This document shows, piece by piece, positions 45,372 to 53,194 of a stretch of DNA of 64,000 bases. Within the stretch, counting starts at the first letter, position 1; each line of letters opens with the position of its first letter. A program made the position numbers and the translations under genes. Origin of the DNA: Pseudomonas denitrificans (nom. rej.). Lineage in GTDB: Bacteria > Pseudomonadota > Gammaproteobacteria > Pseudomonadales > Pseudomonadaceae. The DNA is taken from contig NZ_CP043626.1 of NCBI RefSeq assembly GCF_008807415.1, positions 5,866,501-5,930,500 of the forward strand, read 5' to 3'. The notes under the pieces were generated by a model, which made no database searches, was not told the DNA's origin, and saw nothing but the letters and a program-made list of their open reading frames with translations.

Positions 45372-45785
45372 TCAGTGTTTGGTTTTCACGAGGACGAACA
45401 TCTTGATGCGCTCGTGAATCTCGTGAAGCGTGTGACGGAAGGCGTCGTGGCGACTGCTGGTTACCGGATCTTCGGAGTTCCACGCCAATGCCTCGCCAAC
45501 CCCTGGAAGGGTTGGGCATTCCTGAGCGGCTTTGTCGCAAAGGGTGATGACGTAGTCGAAACGTTCACCCGTGAACTCTTCGATGGATTTGCTGTGCAGC
45601 CCGCTGGTATCGATGGCGAGATGATCGAGGGCGGCATAGGTTCGCGGGTCGATCACTCCAGGCTGAGTTCCAGCGCTAAAGGCCTCGAAGTGCTCACTGT
45701 CAGTGTGTCGAAGCAGCGCTTCGGCGAACTGGGAGCGAGCGGCGTTGGCGGGACAAACAAACAGGACGCGGATCTTGTCAGTCAT
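45372..45785 (-). CDS. Second arsenate reductase-like protein, low-molecular-weight phosphatase type
   Basis: A 137-aa protein, RVLFVCPANAARSQFAEALL with the C-x5-R loop, then ITLCDKAAQECPTLPG with two cysteines that could relay oxidation. Distinct from the arsC at 44,517 (different lengths and downstream sequence), so the island carries two reductases, possibly with different thiol partners. First gene of the operon, 8 nt before arsR. Confidence 0.85.
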   Translation of the reverse strand: MTDKIRVLFVCPANAARSQFAEALLRHTDSEHFEAFSAGTQPGVIDPRTYAALDHLAIDTSGLHSKSIEEFTGERFDYVITLCDKAAQECPTLPGVGEALAWNSEDPVTSSRHDAFRHTLHEIHERIKMFVLVKTKH

Positions 45786-46010
45786 CTCTGAGTGCTCGAA
45801 CGCATATGGTTTTTCGAATATACGTTTTTCCGCATAAATTTCAAGTGACGATTCTGTGACGGTTGCCGTGAGGCGATGTTTGGAGCAGAGAATCTGACGC
45901 AACTTGTTGGGGCGAGGTTGGGAAATAGGTCGCCTACTGCCACGTTTGACTCGACAGTAGTGCCGAGCACCCCAGAAGCCTCTCAGCCTTGGTGGTGCTC
46001 GGCGCAGCCT
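45786..46010 (-). promoter_or_regulatory. Promoter/operator region of the arsC2-arsR-acr3 operon
   Basis: Reading the minus strand, ATGCGGAAAAACGTATATTC followed by GAAAAACCATATGCG gives an imperfect AT-rich dyad about 30-60 nt before the arsC2 ATG, the usual place and composition of an ArsR site. The rest of the gap holds no gene. Confidence 0.5.
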
Positions 46011-47768
46011 TTAGCTGTGTCCGACCAGCGATTGCAGACGATCTATGCCGACAGGTTCATCTTTCAGCAGCGGGACAACCGCGTAGCGGGAGGAGTGCTT
46101 GGTAGCAACCGCATCGATTTCGCGGCGCTCATTCTCTGCTCTCCTGCGCAGCAGCGCGGATCTTGGCGCTGCTGCAGCGACGCTGTTATTGATCACCCAA
46201 GCCCATGGCTCGATACCTGCGCGGCGCAGATCGTCCTGCAGGTTTGCCGCCTCCAGAACTGGAGTGGTTTCGGCAAGCGTTACCAGGAGCACCTTGGTCT
46301 GCTTCGGATCCTGCAACTGCATCATCGGCGTGGTGTAGCCCACCTTCGTGTCGCCCATCTGGCGGACAATCTCGCGGTGATAGGCCCCTGTGGCGTCCAG
46401 TAGAAGCAGGGTGTGTCCTGTGGGGGCCGTATCCATCACGACGAACTTCTTGCCTGCTTCCCGGATGACTCTGGAGAAGGCCTGGAACACGGCGATCTCT
46501 TCGGTGCAGGGCGACCGCAGGTCTTCTTCCAGCAGGGCACGGCCTTCCGCATCGAGACTGGCGCCTTTTGTCTTGAGTACGTGCTGCCGGTATCGCTCGG
46601 TCTCAGCCTGAGGATCGATTCTGCTGACCGTGAGGTTCTCCATGACGCCTTCAAGCGTCTCCGCGAGATGCGCTGCCGGGTCAGAAGTCGTGAGGTGCAC
46701 CGGAAGGCCTCGGCGGGCCAGGTCGACTGCCACCGCTGCGGCCATGGTGGTCTTTCCTACACCGCCTTTGCCCATCAGCATGATCAGACCGTGCCCTTCG
46801 GCGGCGATGTCATCAACGAGCGGCGACAGCTTAGGTAAGTGAAGCTCGGTGTTCGTCCTGGTCTCCGCGACTGGCCCGATGGCCACATCAAGGAACAGGT
46901 GCTTCAGTGCATCGAGCCCCACCAGGTTGAAGGGTTTGAGTGCCACCTGATCGAGCGGAAGGCTACGAAGTACCTCCGGGATCTTCGCTAGTACCTGCTG
47001 CTCCCGCTGGTAGATGGCGGCTGCAAGTTCGTCGCCTTCTGCAGCGGCGGCCGGCAACACACCATTCACCACCAGGTACTGCTGCTTCAAGCCGATATCG
47101 GCAAGCTCCTCATGGGTGCGCGCAACTTCGCGGAGCGCAGCATTTTGGGCTCGTGCAACGAGTATCAGGCGAGTACGTACGGGATCAGCCAGCGCTGCTA
47201 CAGCCGCTTTGTACTGGGCGCGATGCTTTTCCAGCCCTGCGAGAGGCCCGAGGCACGAGGCATCGCCCTTACCGCTCTCCAAAAAGCCGCTCCAGGCTCC
47301 TGGAAGCTGCAGAAGGCGGATGGTGTGCCCAGTCGGCGCGGTGTCAAAAATGATGTGGTCGAACTCAGCGATCAGCGCGTCATCGGTGAGCAGTGAGGTG
47401 AACTCATCGAAGGCCGCGATCTCAGTGGTGCAGGCCCCGGAAAGTTGCTCCTCGATACCTTTCACGACATCTTCAGGCAGCACACCTTTCACCGGCCCGA
47501 CAATTCTGTCGCGGTATGCCTGAGCTGCCTGCTGGGGATCGATTTCCAGTGCAGCGAGACGGGGGACTTCCTGGATCTCGGTGACCTTGTTGCCGATTTC
47601 CGTACTGAAAACTTGGCCCACATTGGACGCTGGATCAGTGCTGACCAACAGGACGCGCTTGTTCTCGCCGGCCAGTTGGACGGCAGCAGCGCAGGCGATA
47701 GATGTTTTGCCGACGCCGCCTTTGCCAGTGAAGAAGAGGAAGCGGGGTGGGGATTGAAGAAATTGCAT
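46011..47768 (-). CDS. arsA: Arsenite-activated ATPase
   Basis: A 585-aa protein made of two homologous halves, each with a deviant P-loop (FFTGKGGVGKTSIACAAAVQ near residue 15; LIMLMGKGGVGKTTMAAAVA near residue 330) and a signature region (DTAPTGHTIRLLQLPGAWSG, DTAPTGHTLLLLDATGAYHR). It powers arsenite extrusion through the membrane carrier and receives As(III) from ArsD. arsD lies 12 bp upstream. Its usual partner is ArsB, but arsDA-acr3 clusters are also known. Confidence 0.95.
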   Translation of the reverse strand: MQFLQSPPRFLFFTGKGGVGKTSIACAAAVQLAGENKRVLLVSTDPASNVGQVFSTEIGNKVTEIQEVPRLAALEIDPQQAAQAYRDRIVGPVKGVLPEDVVKGIEEQLSGACTTEIAAFDEFTSLLTDDALIAEFDHIIFDTAPTGHTIRLLQLPGAWSGFLESGKGDASCLGPLAGLEKHRAQYKAAVAALADPVRTRLILVARAQNAALREVARTHEELADIGLKQQYLVVNGVLPAAAAEGDELAAAIYQREQQVLAKIPEVLRSLPLDQVALKPFNLVGLDALKHLFLDVAIGPVAETRTNTELHLPKLSPLVDDIAAEGHGLIMLMGKGGVGKTTMAAAVAVDLARRGLPVHLTTSDPAAHLAETLEGVMENLTVSRIDPQAETERYRQHVLKTKGASLDAEGRALLEEDLRSPCTEEIAVFQAFSRVIREAGKKFVVMDTAPTGHTLLLLDATGAYHREIVRQMGDTKVGYTTPMMQLQDPKQTKVLLVTLAETTPVLEAANLQDDLRRAGIEPWAWVINNSVAAAAPRSALLRRRAENERREIDAVATKHSSRYAVVPLLKDEPVGIDRLQSLVGHS

Positions 47769-47780
47769 GGAATCCTCCGA

Positions 47781-48143
47781 TCAGCAGCAACGACCGGAAG
47801 AGCAGCATCCGCTGCTCTCCGAGTCCGTAGAGGGTGAGGCTTGAAGGGCGGCCCAGTGAGCCAACTCTGTGCGCGATGGATAGCGCCCTGCCATAGCGAT
47901 TTCGCCATCTACCAGGGTCAACGGCAGGCTGCCCTGGCCAGAACGCTGCAGAAATTCACGGACAGCGGATTGCTCGGCAAAGGCCTGAGGCTCATGCGCC
48001 AGATTGAAACGCTGAACATTGGCGCCTTGCCGGATTGCCCACTCGACATCACTCGCGAAGGTGACAAGGGACTGATCCACTTCAACCCCGCAAACGCCGG
48101 TGCTACAGCACAAGGCGGGATCGTATATCTGGATGAGATGCAT
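47781..48143 (-). CDS. arsD: Arsenite metallochaperone / weak repressor
   Basis: A 120-aa thioredoxin-fold protein with the vicinal cysteines at 12-13 and Cys 18 (PALCCSTGVCG) that hand As(III) to ArsA, and two C-terminal pairs (SSGCCSSGRCC). Full ArsD length, directly before arsA. Confidence 0.95.
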   Translation of the reverse strand: MHLIQIYDPALCCSTGVCGVEVDQSLVTFASDVEWAIRQGANVQRFNLAHEPQAFAEQSAVREFLQRSGQGSLPLTLVDGEIAMAGRYPSRTELAHWAALQASPSTDSESSGCCSSGRCC

Positions 48144-48270
48144 GCTGGTTCTCCAATGACGACTGATGAAAAGTCAAAGAGCACCAAGGCTTGTGGTTGT
48201 TATATGCCAGCTTCGCTTCGCCGGTTTTGATCAAGGGCACGCCGGCGAAGCGTCGATGGGAAACGAGTTC

Positions 48271-49635
48271 TTATGAGCGACTCGTTGGTGTGCAGCAGGT
48301 CGATTTCTGGGCCACAACTGCAGCGGGAGACTCTTGCGTACCACAGCAACTGGCCTGCGCCGGTGCTGCGGGTGCACAGCAACTCGACGACTGCTCCTGC
48401 TCTTCGAACTGAAGGCTGCAGACTCCCGTTTCGGGTAGTTCGAGCTCGACACGCCGGGCAGCTTCCCAGTCGCCCGCGAGCCCTGCCGCTACAGAGCGAA
48501 CTTGCTCATAGCCCGTTAGCATCAGGAAGGTAGGGGCCCGGCCGTAGCTCTTCATTCCGACAATAAAAATCCCCTCGTCAGGATGAGAGAGTTCATCGAT
48601 GCCATGTGGGCGAACCGTCCCGCAGCTGTGCTCGTTCGGATCAATCAGCGGGGCCAGTTGGGTTGGGGCTTGAGTGGCAGGATCAATTGCCAGCCTTAGC
48701 TCTCCCAGCAGCTGAAGGTTGGGCCGGAAGCCCGTGGCTACGATGATTTCGTCGACTTCCGGCAGTGTTTCGCCATTGCTATGGACGACGAGTCCTTGGC
48801 CAGTGGTATCAACCCGGTTGATCGATATGCCTTGGAACAGAGTGATCTTCTCCTGTTCGAGCAACGCTCGGATGCGAAGGCCCAGGTTGCCGCGCTCGGC
48901 GAGCTTGTCGTTGGCACCACCGCCCAGAATTTTCTCCAGAGAGTGGCCACGAATGCCCCAGAACACCTTGGTGCCAGGCAGTCCAACCAGATCCTGCAAG
49001 GCGTTGAAGGCAGAGTGCCCGCCACCCACGACCAGTACGCGGCGGCCCACGTAGCGCTCACGTGCACCACCGGTTACATCGGGAATGCCATAAGCAATAT
49101 GCGCGCTCGCTTCCAACTCGCCCAATGCGGGAATGCCTGAGGCGCCCATCCAGTTCGGAGTTTCATAGGTGCCTGAGGCATCGATCACGGCGCGAGCGAG
49201 GATGTCTTGCTCACCGTTGGAGCCAGAAATACGCACCAGGAACGGTGAGGTAATCCGCCCTTTGGTTTTCAGCACATCAGCCCCCGCCTTGGTGACCGCG
49301 AGGACGCGAGTGTTCAGACGTGTCCGCTCCCGTATCACCGGAAGAGCAGCGAGCGGAAGGAGATAGCGATCCAACAGCTCGCGCCCGGTGGGGTATGTGT
49401 CAGGACGCGGAGCTTCCCAGCCAGTCGCGGCCAGTAGCTTGGCCGCCTCCTTGTCCACGTTGTATTCCCAGGGCGAAAACATGCTGACGTGCCCCCACTG
49501 GCTGATGCTTGCTCCAGCCTGATTTCCTGCCTCAATGACCAGCGGATTCAGATCACGAGCCAGGAGGTGGGCAGCAGCGGCCAGTCCAACTGGGCCGGCG
49601 CCAATAACGACAACGGGAAGGTCAGTCAGGCTCAT
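48271..49635 (-). CDS. FAD/NAD(P)-binding oxidoreductase with Cys-Cys tail
   Basis: A 454-aa flavoprotein resembling flavin-containing monooxygenases and thioredoxin-reductase-like enzymes: FAD motif VVVIGAGPVGLAAAAHLLAR, second nucleotide motif RRVLVVGGGHSAFNALQDL, and DEIIVATGFRPN. The C-terminal extension carries three vicinal cysteine pairs (SSCCAPAAPAQASCCG, KSTCCTP), a pattern suited to binding trivalent arsenic. ArsO-type monooxygenases in ars operons are a possible comparison. Overlaps the arsN1 stop by 4 nt and precedes arsD by 127 bp, same strand. Activity unproven. Confidence 0.8.
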   Translation of the reverse strand: MSLTDLPVVVIGAGPVGLAAAAHLLARDLNPLVIEAGNQAGASISQWGHVSMFSPWEYNVDKEAAKLLAATGWEAPRPDTYPTGRELLDRYLLPLAALPVIRERTRLNTRVLAVTKAGADVLKTKGRITSPFLVRISGSNGEQDILARAVIDASGTYETPNWMGASGIPALGELEASAHIAYGIPDVTGGARERYVGRRVLVVGGGHSAFNALQDLVGLPGTKVFWGIRGHSLEKILGGGANDKLAERGNLGLRIRALLEQEKITLFQGISINRVDTTGQGLVVHSNGETLPEVDEIIVATGFRPNLQLLGELRLAIDPATQAPTQLAPLIDPNEHSCGTVRPHGIDELSHPDEGIFIVGMKSYGRAPTFLMLTGYEQVRSVAAGLAGDWEAARRVELELPETGVCSLQFEEQEQSSSCCAPAAPAQASCCGTQESPAAVVAQKSTCCTPTSRS

Positions 49636-50147
49636 GCTGATTCTCCAGAGACAGGTTGATTCGAAGAGATGACCCGCTCGACGATGGCGCAGTCCAGCCA
49701 GCGGCCTTCCAGGCAAGCGTGTTTCTCGTAGACGCCAACCTGTCTGAACCCGCAGGAGCGGCAGAGCGCGAGGCTCGCCTCGTTGAAGGTGAAAATCCGA
49801 GAAAGGACTTTCCAGAATCCGCGTGCTTCTGCCTCTGCCAACAGGGCATTCAAGAGCACTTTCCCGATACCACGACCTCGCACATCCCGGCGCAGGTAGA
49901 TTGAGAAATCAGCGATACCGTCATAGCAGGTGCGCGCGCGATAGCTGCTCAAGTTCGCCCAGGCAACCACCTCACCATCAAGCTCAACCACCAGAACTGG
50001 GTAGCGCGACATATCGGCCACCTTGGGCTGCATGTCCTCGACGGTGCGCGGCTGGGTTTCGAACGTGGAGCTGCGATCTTCGATGCCTTGGTTGTAGATA
50101 TCGGTGATGGCTTGGCTATCACTGAGCTTTGCGAGGCGAACTTGCAT
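49632..50147 (-). CDS. arsN1: ArsN1-family GNAT acetyltransferase
   Basis: A 171-aa GNAT enzyme, AITDIYNQGIEDRSSTFETQ then DFSIYLRRDVRGRGIGKVLL (acetyl-CoA loop R-G-x-G-I/G) and FTFNEASLALCRSCGFRQVG. The N-terminal I-x-x-I-Y-N-x-G-I-E-x-x-x-S-T-F-E-T pattern matches phosphinothricin/arsinothricin N-acetyltransferases. In an ars cluster the likely substrate is the arsenical antibiotic arsinothricin. It is the first gene of an arsN1-flavoprotein-arsD-arsA operon preceded by a candidate MarR site at 50,164. Confidence 0.85.
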   Translation of the reverse strand: MQVRLAKLSDSQAITDIYNQGIEDRSSTFETQPRTVEDMQPKVADMSRYPVLVVELDGEVVAWANLSSYRARTCYDGIADFSIYLRRDVRGRGIGKVLLNALLAEAEARGFWKVLSRIFTFNEASLALCRSCGFRQVGVYEKHACLEGRWLDCAIVERVISSNQPVSGESA

Positions 50148-50163
50148 CGTGCTTTCCTTTTGA

Positions 50164-50182
50164 TTGGTAGTAACAACAATAT
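50164..50182. promoter_or_regulatory. MarR-type operator, site A (before arsN1)
   Basis: TTGGTAGTAACAACAATAT, 17 bp upstream of the arsN1 ATG. It matches sites B (50,715) and C (50,805) in order and spacing: TTGGT, a GT/CT-TAC or AGTAAC core, then AACAA(C)TAT. Confidence 0.6.
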
Positions 50183-50205
50183 AGTTAAAAAAGGGGAGCT
50201 ACCCC

Positions 50206-50703
50206 TCACTTGTCCTTGCTCTGGCCTGGGCAGCATTCACTGACAAGGCCACAACGAATCTCGGCAGCCCGAGTGAGCTGACGCAGTAAAGTCAGCGCAC
50301 CCTGGCGAACCTCGGCTGGCATGCCGCTGATCATTTCCTTCTCTTCGGCGATCAGGTCGGCTCGAATGCGTTCGTACAAATCTGCACCGGCTTCAGTAGC
50401 TTGAACTCGTACTGCACGGCGGTCTTCTGGATCTTCAACGCGCGACACGTAGCCCTTGCGCTCGAGGGTATCGACCACCCGGCTCGCAGTGCTCTTGTCC
50501 AGGAACATCTCCTCAGCGAGTGCCTGGAGGCGGAGCGGCCCTTGCTTCACCAAGGTCTCAACGGCGTAGCACTGAGTCACTGAAACGTCGTAGCAGCAAA
50601 TACGATCGCGGTCTCTGAACTGGTAGACCCGCACCAGTTGGTTCAGCGCTTCATACAGGGCTTCGGCATCCTGGCTCAGGTCGTCGGTACGCTTGTTCGG
50701 CAT
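50206..50703 (-). CDS. MarR-family regulator with cysteine pairs
   Basis: A 165-aa MarR protein with a typical winged helix (LQALAEEMFLDKSTASRVVD, TLERKGYVSRVEDPEDRRAV). It has Cys-Cys plus a distal Cys near the N-terminus (RICCYDVSVTQC) and a C-terminal SECCPGQ, so thiol binding of As(III)/Sb(III) or organoarsenicals is plausible. It stands between the arsN1 operon and the divergent MFS gene and its own promoter carries site B. Confidence 0.85.
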   Translation of the reverse strand: MPNKRTDDLSQDAEALYEALNQLVRVYQFRDRDRICCYDVSVTQCYAVETLVKQGPLRLQALAEEMFLDKSTASRVVDTLERKGYVSRVEDPEDRRAVRVQATEAGADLYERIRADLIAEEKEMISGMPAEVRQGALTLLRQLTRAAEIRCGLVSECCPGQSKDK

Positions 50704-50714
50704 GTCATTTCCAA

Positions 50715-50737
50715 TTGGTTGTTACCTGCAACAATAT
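50715..50737. promoter_or_regulatory. MarR-type operator, site B (before marR)
   Basis: TTGGTTGTTACCTGCAACAA followed by TAT, a near-palindrome (TTGTTAC / GCAACAA) 12 bp upstream of the regulator's start. Suggests autoregulation. Confidence 0.65.
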
Positions 50738-50804
50738 TCCGAGCGAATACTGCGGTCAAGCGCCTGCCTCCTTCGATTGACCAGAAAGGTCACGTTGGTC
50801 TAGC

Positions 50805-50825
50805 TTGGTTGCTACTAACAACTAT
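50805..50825. promoter_or_regulatory. MarR-type operator, site C (before MFS gene)
   Basis: TTGGTTGCTACTAACAACTA then T, immediately upstream of the MFS start. Same pattern as sites A and B. Confidence 0.65.
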
Positions 50826-50839
50826 GCGTGCAGGGTACC

Positions 50840-52036
50840 GTGACTCAGCTCGAATCACACGTTCCAGCCGCCCCTAATCGTCTCCGGTTGGTGTCCGCAC
50901 TGGGCATAACGCAGATCTTTGCGTGGGGCTCCACCTTCTACCTGCCGGCAGTGCTGGCGAGCCCGATTGCACGGGATACTGGTTGGTCGCTATCGGCAGT
51001 TGTCGGTGGCCTGTCCTGGGGGATGTTAGTGGCAGGACTCTGCTCGCCCATTGCTGGCCACCTGCTTGATCGGCACGGAGGGCGTGTCGTACTCGCCTTC
51101 AGTTCGTTGATGCTGAGCGTGGGTCTTCTGCTGATGTCCACGGCAAGCAGTTTGTGGGCTTACTACTTGTCCTGGTCGATTCTTGGGCTGGGGATGGCCA
51201 CCGGTTTGTACGATTCGGCCTTCGCCACATTAGGTACGCTGCTGGGAGCGCGCGCTCGCGGGGCGATCACGGGACTCACCCTCATTGGCGGGTTCGCGAG
51301 CACTGCCGGGTGGCCCGCCATGGCTGCACTTGAGTCCTGGTGTGGGTGGCGGGAGACCTGCTGGGTGCTCGCAGCGGTACATGCAGTGATCGGCCTGCCG
51401 ATCCATTGGCTGGCAGTCCCCAAGCCCATCAACGTAGCGAGAGAAGTGCCGAAGCAGAGGCAGACTGCCCTCGCGGAGGATCGATCTACTCGCCAGCTCT
51501 TCTGGTCAGTGGCTGGCCTGCTGACGGTCATTGCATTCGTTATGGCAAGCCTTTCGGTTCACCTGCTGACGTCATTGCAGCAGCTTGGGATTCCGACCGT
51601 AACAGCGCTGGCAATTGGCATGGTCATCGGCCCGGCACAGGTGGTGGCGAGGGTGCTGGAGTTCTCCCTTGCTCGACACCTCCATCCAACTTGGTCTGCT
51701 CGTGTTGGCGTGCTGATAAGCCTGCTCGGTATCTGCTTATTCATCCCAGGCACGCCATGGCTGGCTTTCGTCGCTGCGGCTCTCTACGGGGCGGGGGTTG
51801 GAATCCTCACCATTGCGAGAGGAACACTGCCGCTGGTGTTATTCGGCGCCGAAGGCTATGGAGCGAGGATGGGTGTCTTAGCACGACCAATGCTTCTGGC
51901 GCAGGCCGCCGGGCCATTCGCGGCAGCGTTTGTGCTGAGTGGGCAAGGAGCGTCGGTGATGCTCGAGCTGATGGCGGTACTGGTCGCCATCGCATTGTTC
52001 GCAAGCCTCAAGCTACCGACAAGGTCGTTGGTTTGA
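50840..52036 (+). CDS. MFS transporter, probable exporter of the arsenic cluster
   Basis: A 398-aa major facilitator with about 12 membrane helices. The conserved cytoplasmic loop DRHGGRVVLAFSSLMLSVG after helix 2 is typical of MFS drug-type carriers. GTG 50,840 is preferred because CAGGG lies just upstream; GTG 50,828 is the alternative. Divergent from the MarR gene with a matching operator, so it is probably induced by the same arsenical. Export of an organoarsenical such as arsinothricin or its acetyl product is a guess from context. Confidence 0.8.
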   Translation: MTQLESHVPAAPNRLRLVSALGITQIFAWGSTFYLPAVLASPIARDTGWSLSAVVGGLSWGMLVAGLCSPIAGHLLDRHGGRVVLAFSSLMLSVGLLLMSTASSLWAYYLSWSILGLGMATGLYDSAFATLGTLLGARARGAITGLTLIGGFASTAGWPAMAALESWCGWRETCWVLAAVHAVIGLPIHWLAVPKPINVAREVPKQRQTALAEDRSTRQLFWSVAGLLTVIAFVMASLSVHLLTSLQQLGIPTVTALAIGMVIGPAQVVARVLEFSLARHLHPTWSARVGVLISLLGICLFIPGTPWLAFVAAALYGAGVGILTIARGTLPLVLFGAEGYGARMGVLARPMLLAQAAGPFAAAFVLSGQGASVMLELMAVLVAIALFASLKLPTRSLV

Positions 52037-52216
52037 GGGCGGCGCGATGTCAGCTATTGGCTGATAGTTGCCCCAAGGAAGCCGGTCTGGTAGGTCTTCA
52101 GTGTGTTCCCGATCCCGACGCATGGGGATAAGGGTTTGTTACGAGAAAAAGTGACGCACAATACCAGCTCGCCTGTGCCGTCTAATTTCGGTTGGCCAAA
52201 TCTTGAGATTTATTCA

Positions 52217-53014
52217 ATGTCAAAAGAATGGTTCAAGTTTCAGGAGAGGATAAAGGATCACTTTTTATCTCTGGGCGCAGAAGCTCGAACAAACATTCGC
52301 ATACAGGGTGTAAGAACATTTCACGATATCGACGTATATGTGCAAACTAGATATCTTGGGGAGGATCTAGTATGGCTGATCGAGGCGAAATATTGGAAGG
52401 CCAAAGTTAAAAAGAATCAGGTATTGGCGTTAAGGGCAATCGTTGAGGATATTGGTGCCGATCGGGGATTCATTGTTTCTATGGCGGGCTTTCAGAAAGG
52501 CGCCATTGAGGCTGCAAACAAAACTAATATAAAACTTAAGACATTCGAAGAGCTAGTCTCTGATACGAGAGAGTTTGCAGAGAGCGAGATACTAAGGGCA
52601 TATAGGGAAAGAATAAATTTGCTTGAAGACAGATACTGGTCGCATTCCAAACGTACGAGGATTGAGTACGGCCTCCGCCACGACGTCATTGACACTGTTT
52701 TCAATTTCACTGGTCAAGAGCTTCTAACAACCGCTAGAGGAGCAATAATGGCGGCGGAGGAAAGAGATTATCCTATTGATCTACAAATGGTTCTGACAGA
52801 GCGAAAAGGTGAAGCTATCGCGGACAGCTTTCAGCAGCTATGCAATTGGCTCAATTTGAATCTAAATCACTTGGATGAGCGCCTTCTCAATGCAGAGTGG
52901 CGCATGTACGAGAATGGAGAGTATCGACCAAATACTGGAAGAACTAAAACACGAGATTCTTACATTACTGAACTAACTGCAAAGGCGATGATGGGCAAGC
53001 TTGATGAGAAGTAG
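52217..53014 (+). CDS. Mrr-like restriction endonuclease-fold protein
   Basis: A 265-aa protein, MSKEWFKFQERIKDHFLSLG, with FHDIDVYVQ and LVWLIEAKYWK about 24 residues apart: the D-x(n)-E-x-K core of PD-(D/E)xK nucleases of the Mrr/restriction family. The C-terminal part is helical. Its AT-rich composition differs from the ars block on its left. Start 52,217 is chosen over the longer frame from 52,103. It may be a solitary type IV-like restriction or repair nuclease. Confidence 0.75.
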   Translation: MSKEWFKFQERIKDHFLSLGAEARTNIRIQGVRTFHDIDVYVQTRYLGEDLVWLIEAKYWKAKVKKNQVLALRAIVEDIGADRGFIVSMAGFQKGAIEAANKTNIKLKTFEELVSDTREFAESEILRAYRERINLLEDRYWSHSKRTRIEYGLRHDVIDTVFNFTGQELLTTARGAIMAAEERDYPIDLQMVLTERKGEAIADSFQQLCNWLNLNLNHLDERLLNAEWRMYENGEYRPNTGRTKTRDSYITELTAKAMMGKLDEK

Positions 53015-53194
53015 CAGTTAACATTTGCGTTGCGTCGTTCACAGCGACGCGATAAAACTCACCCCCTTAAATAGGCACTGGTGTCCACTTTGATCATAGC
53101 AACGTGACGTGAGTGTTTCTTGTGGCGAGAACTGTCGAAAGTGAGCGGCAGTTGCATTTCCCTAGCGGACTTATGCCTCGGGTGCTTGGCATAG

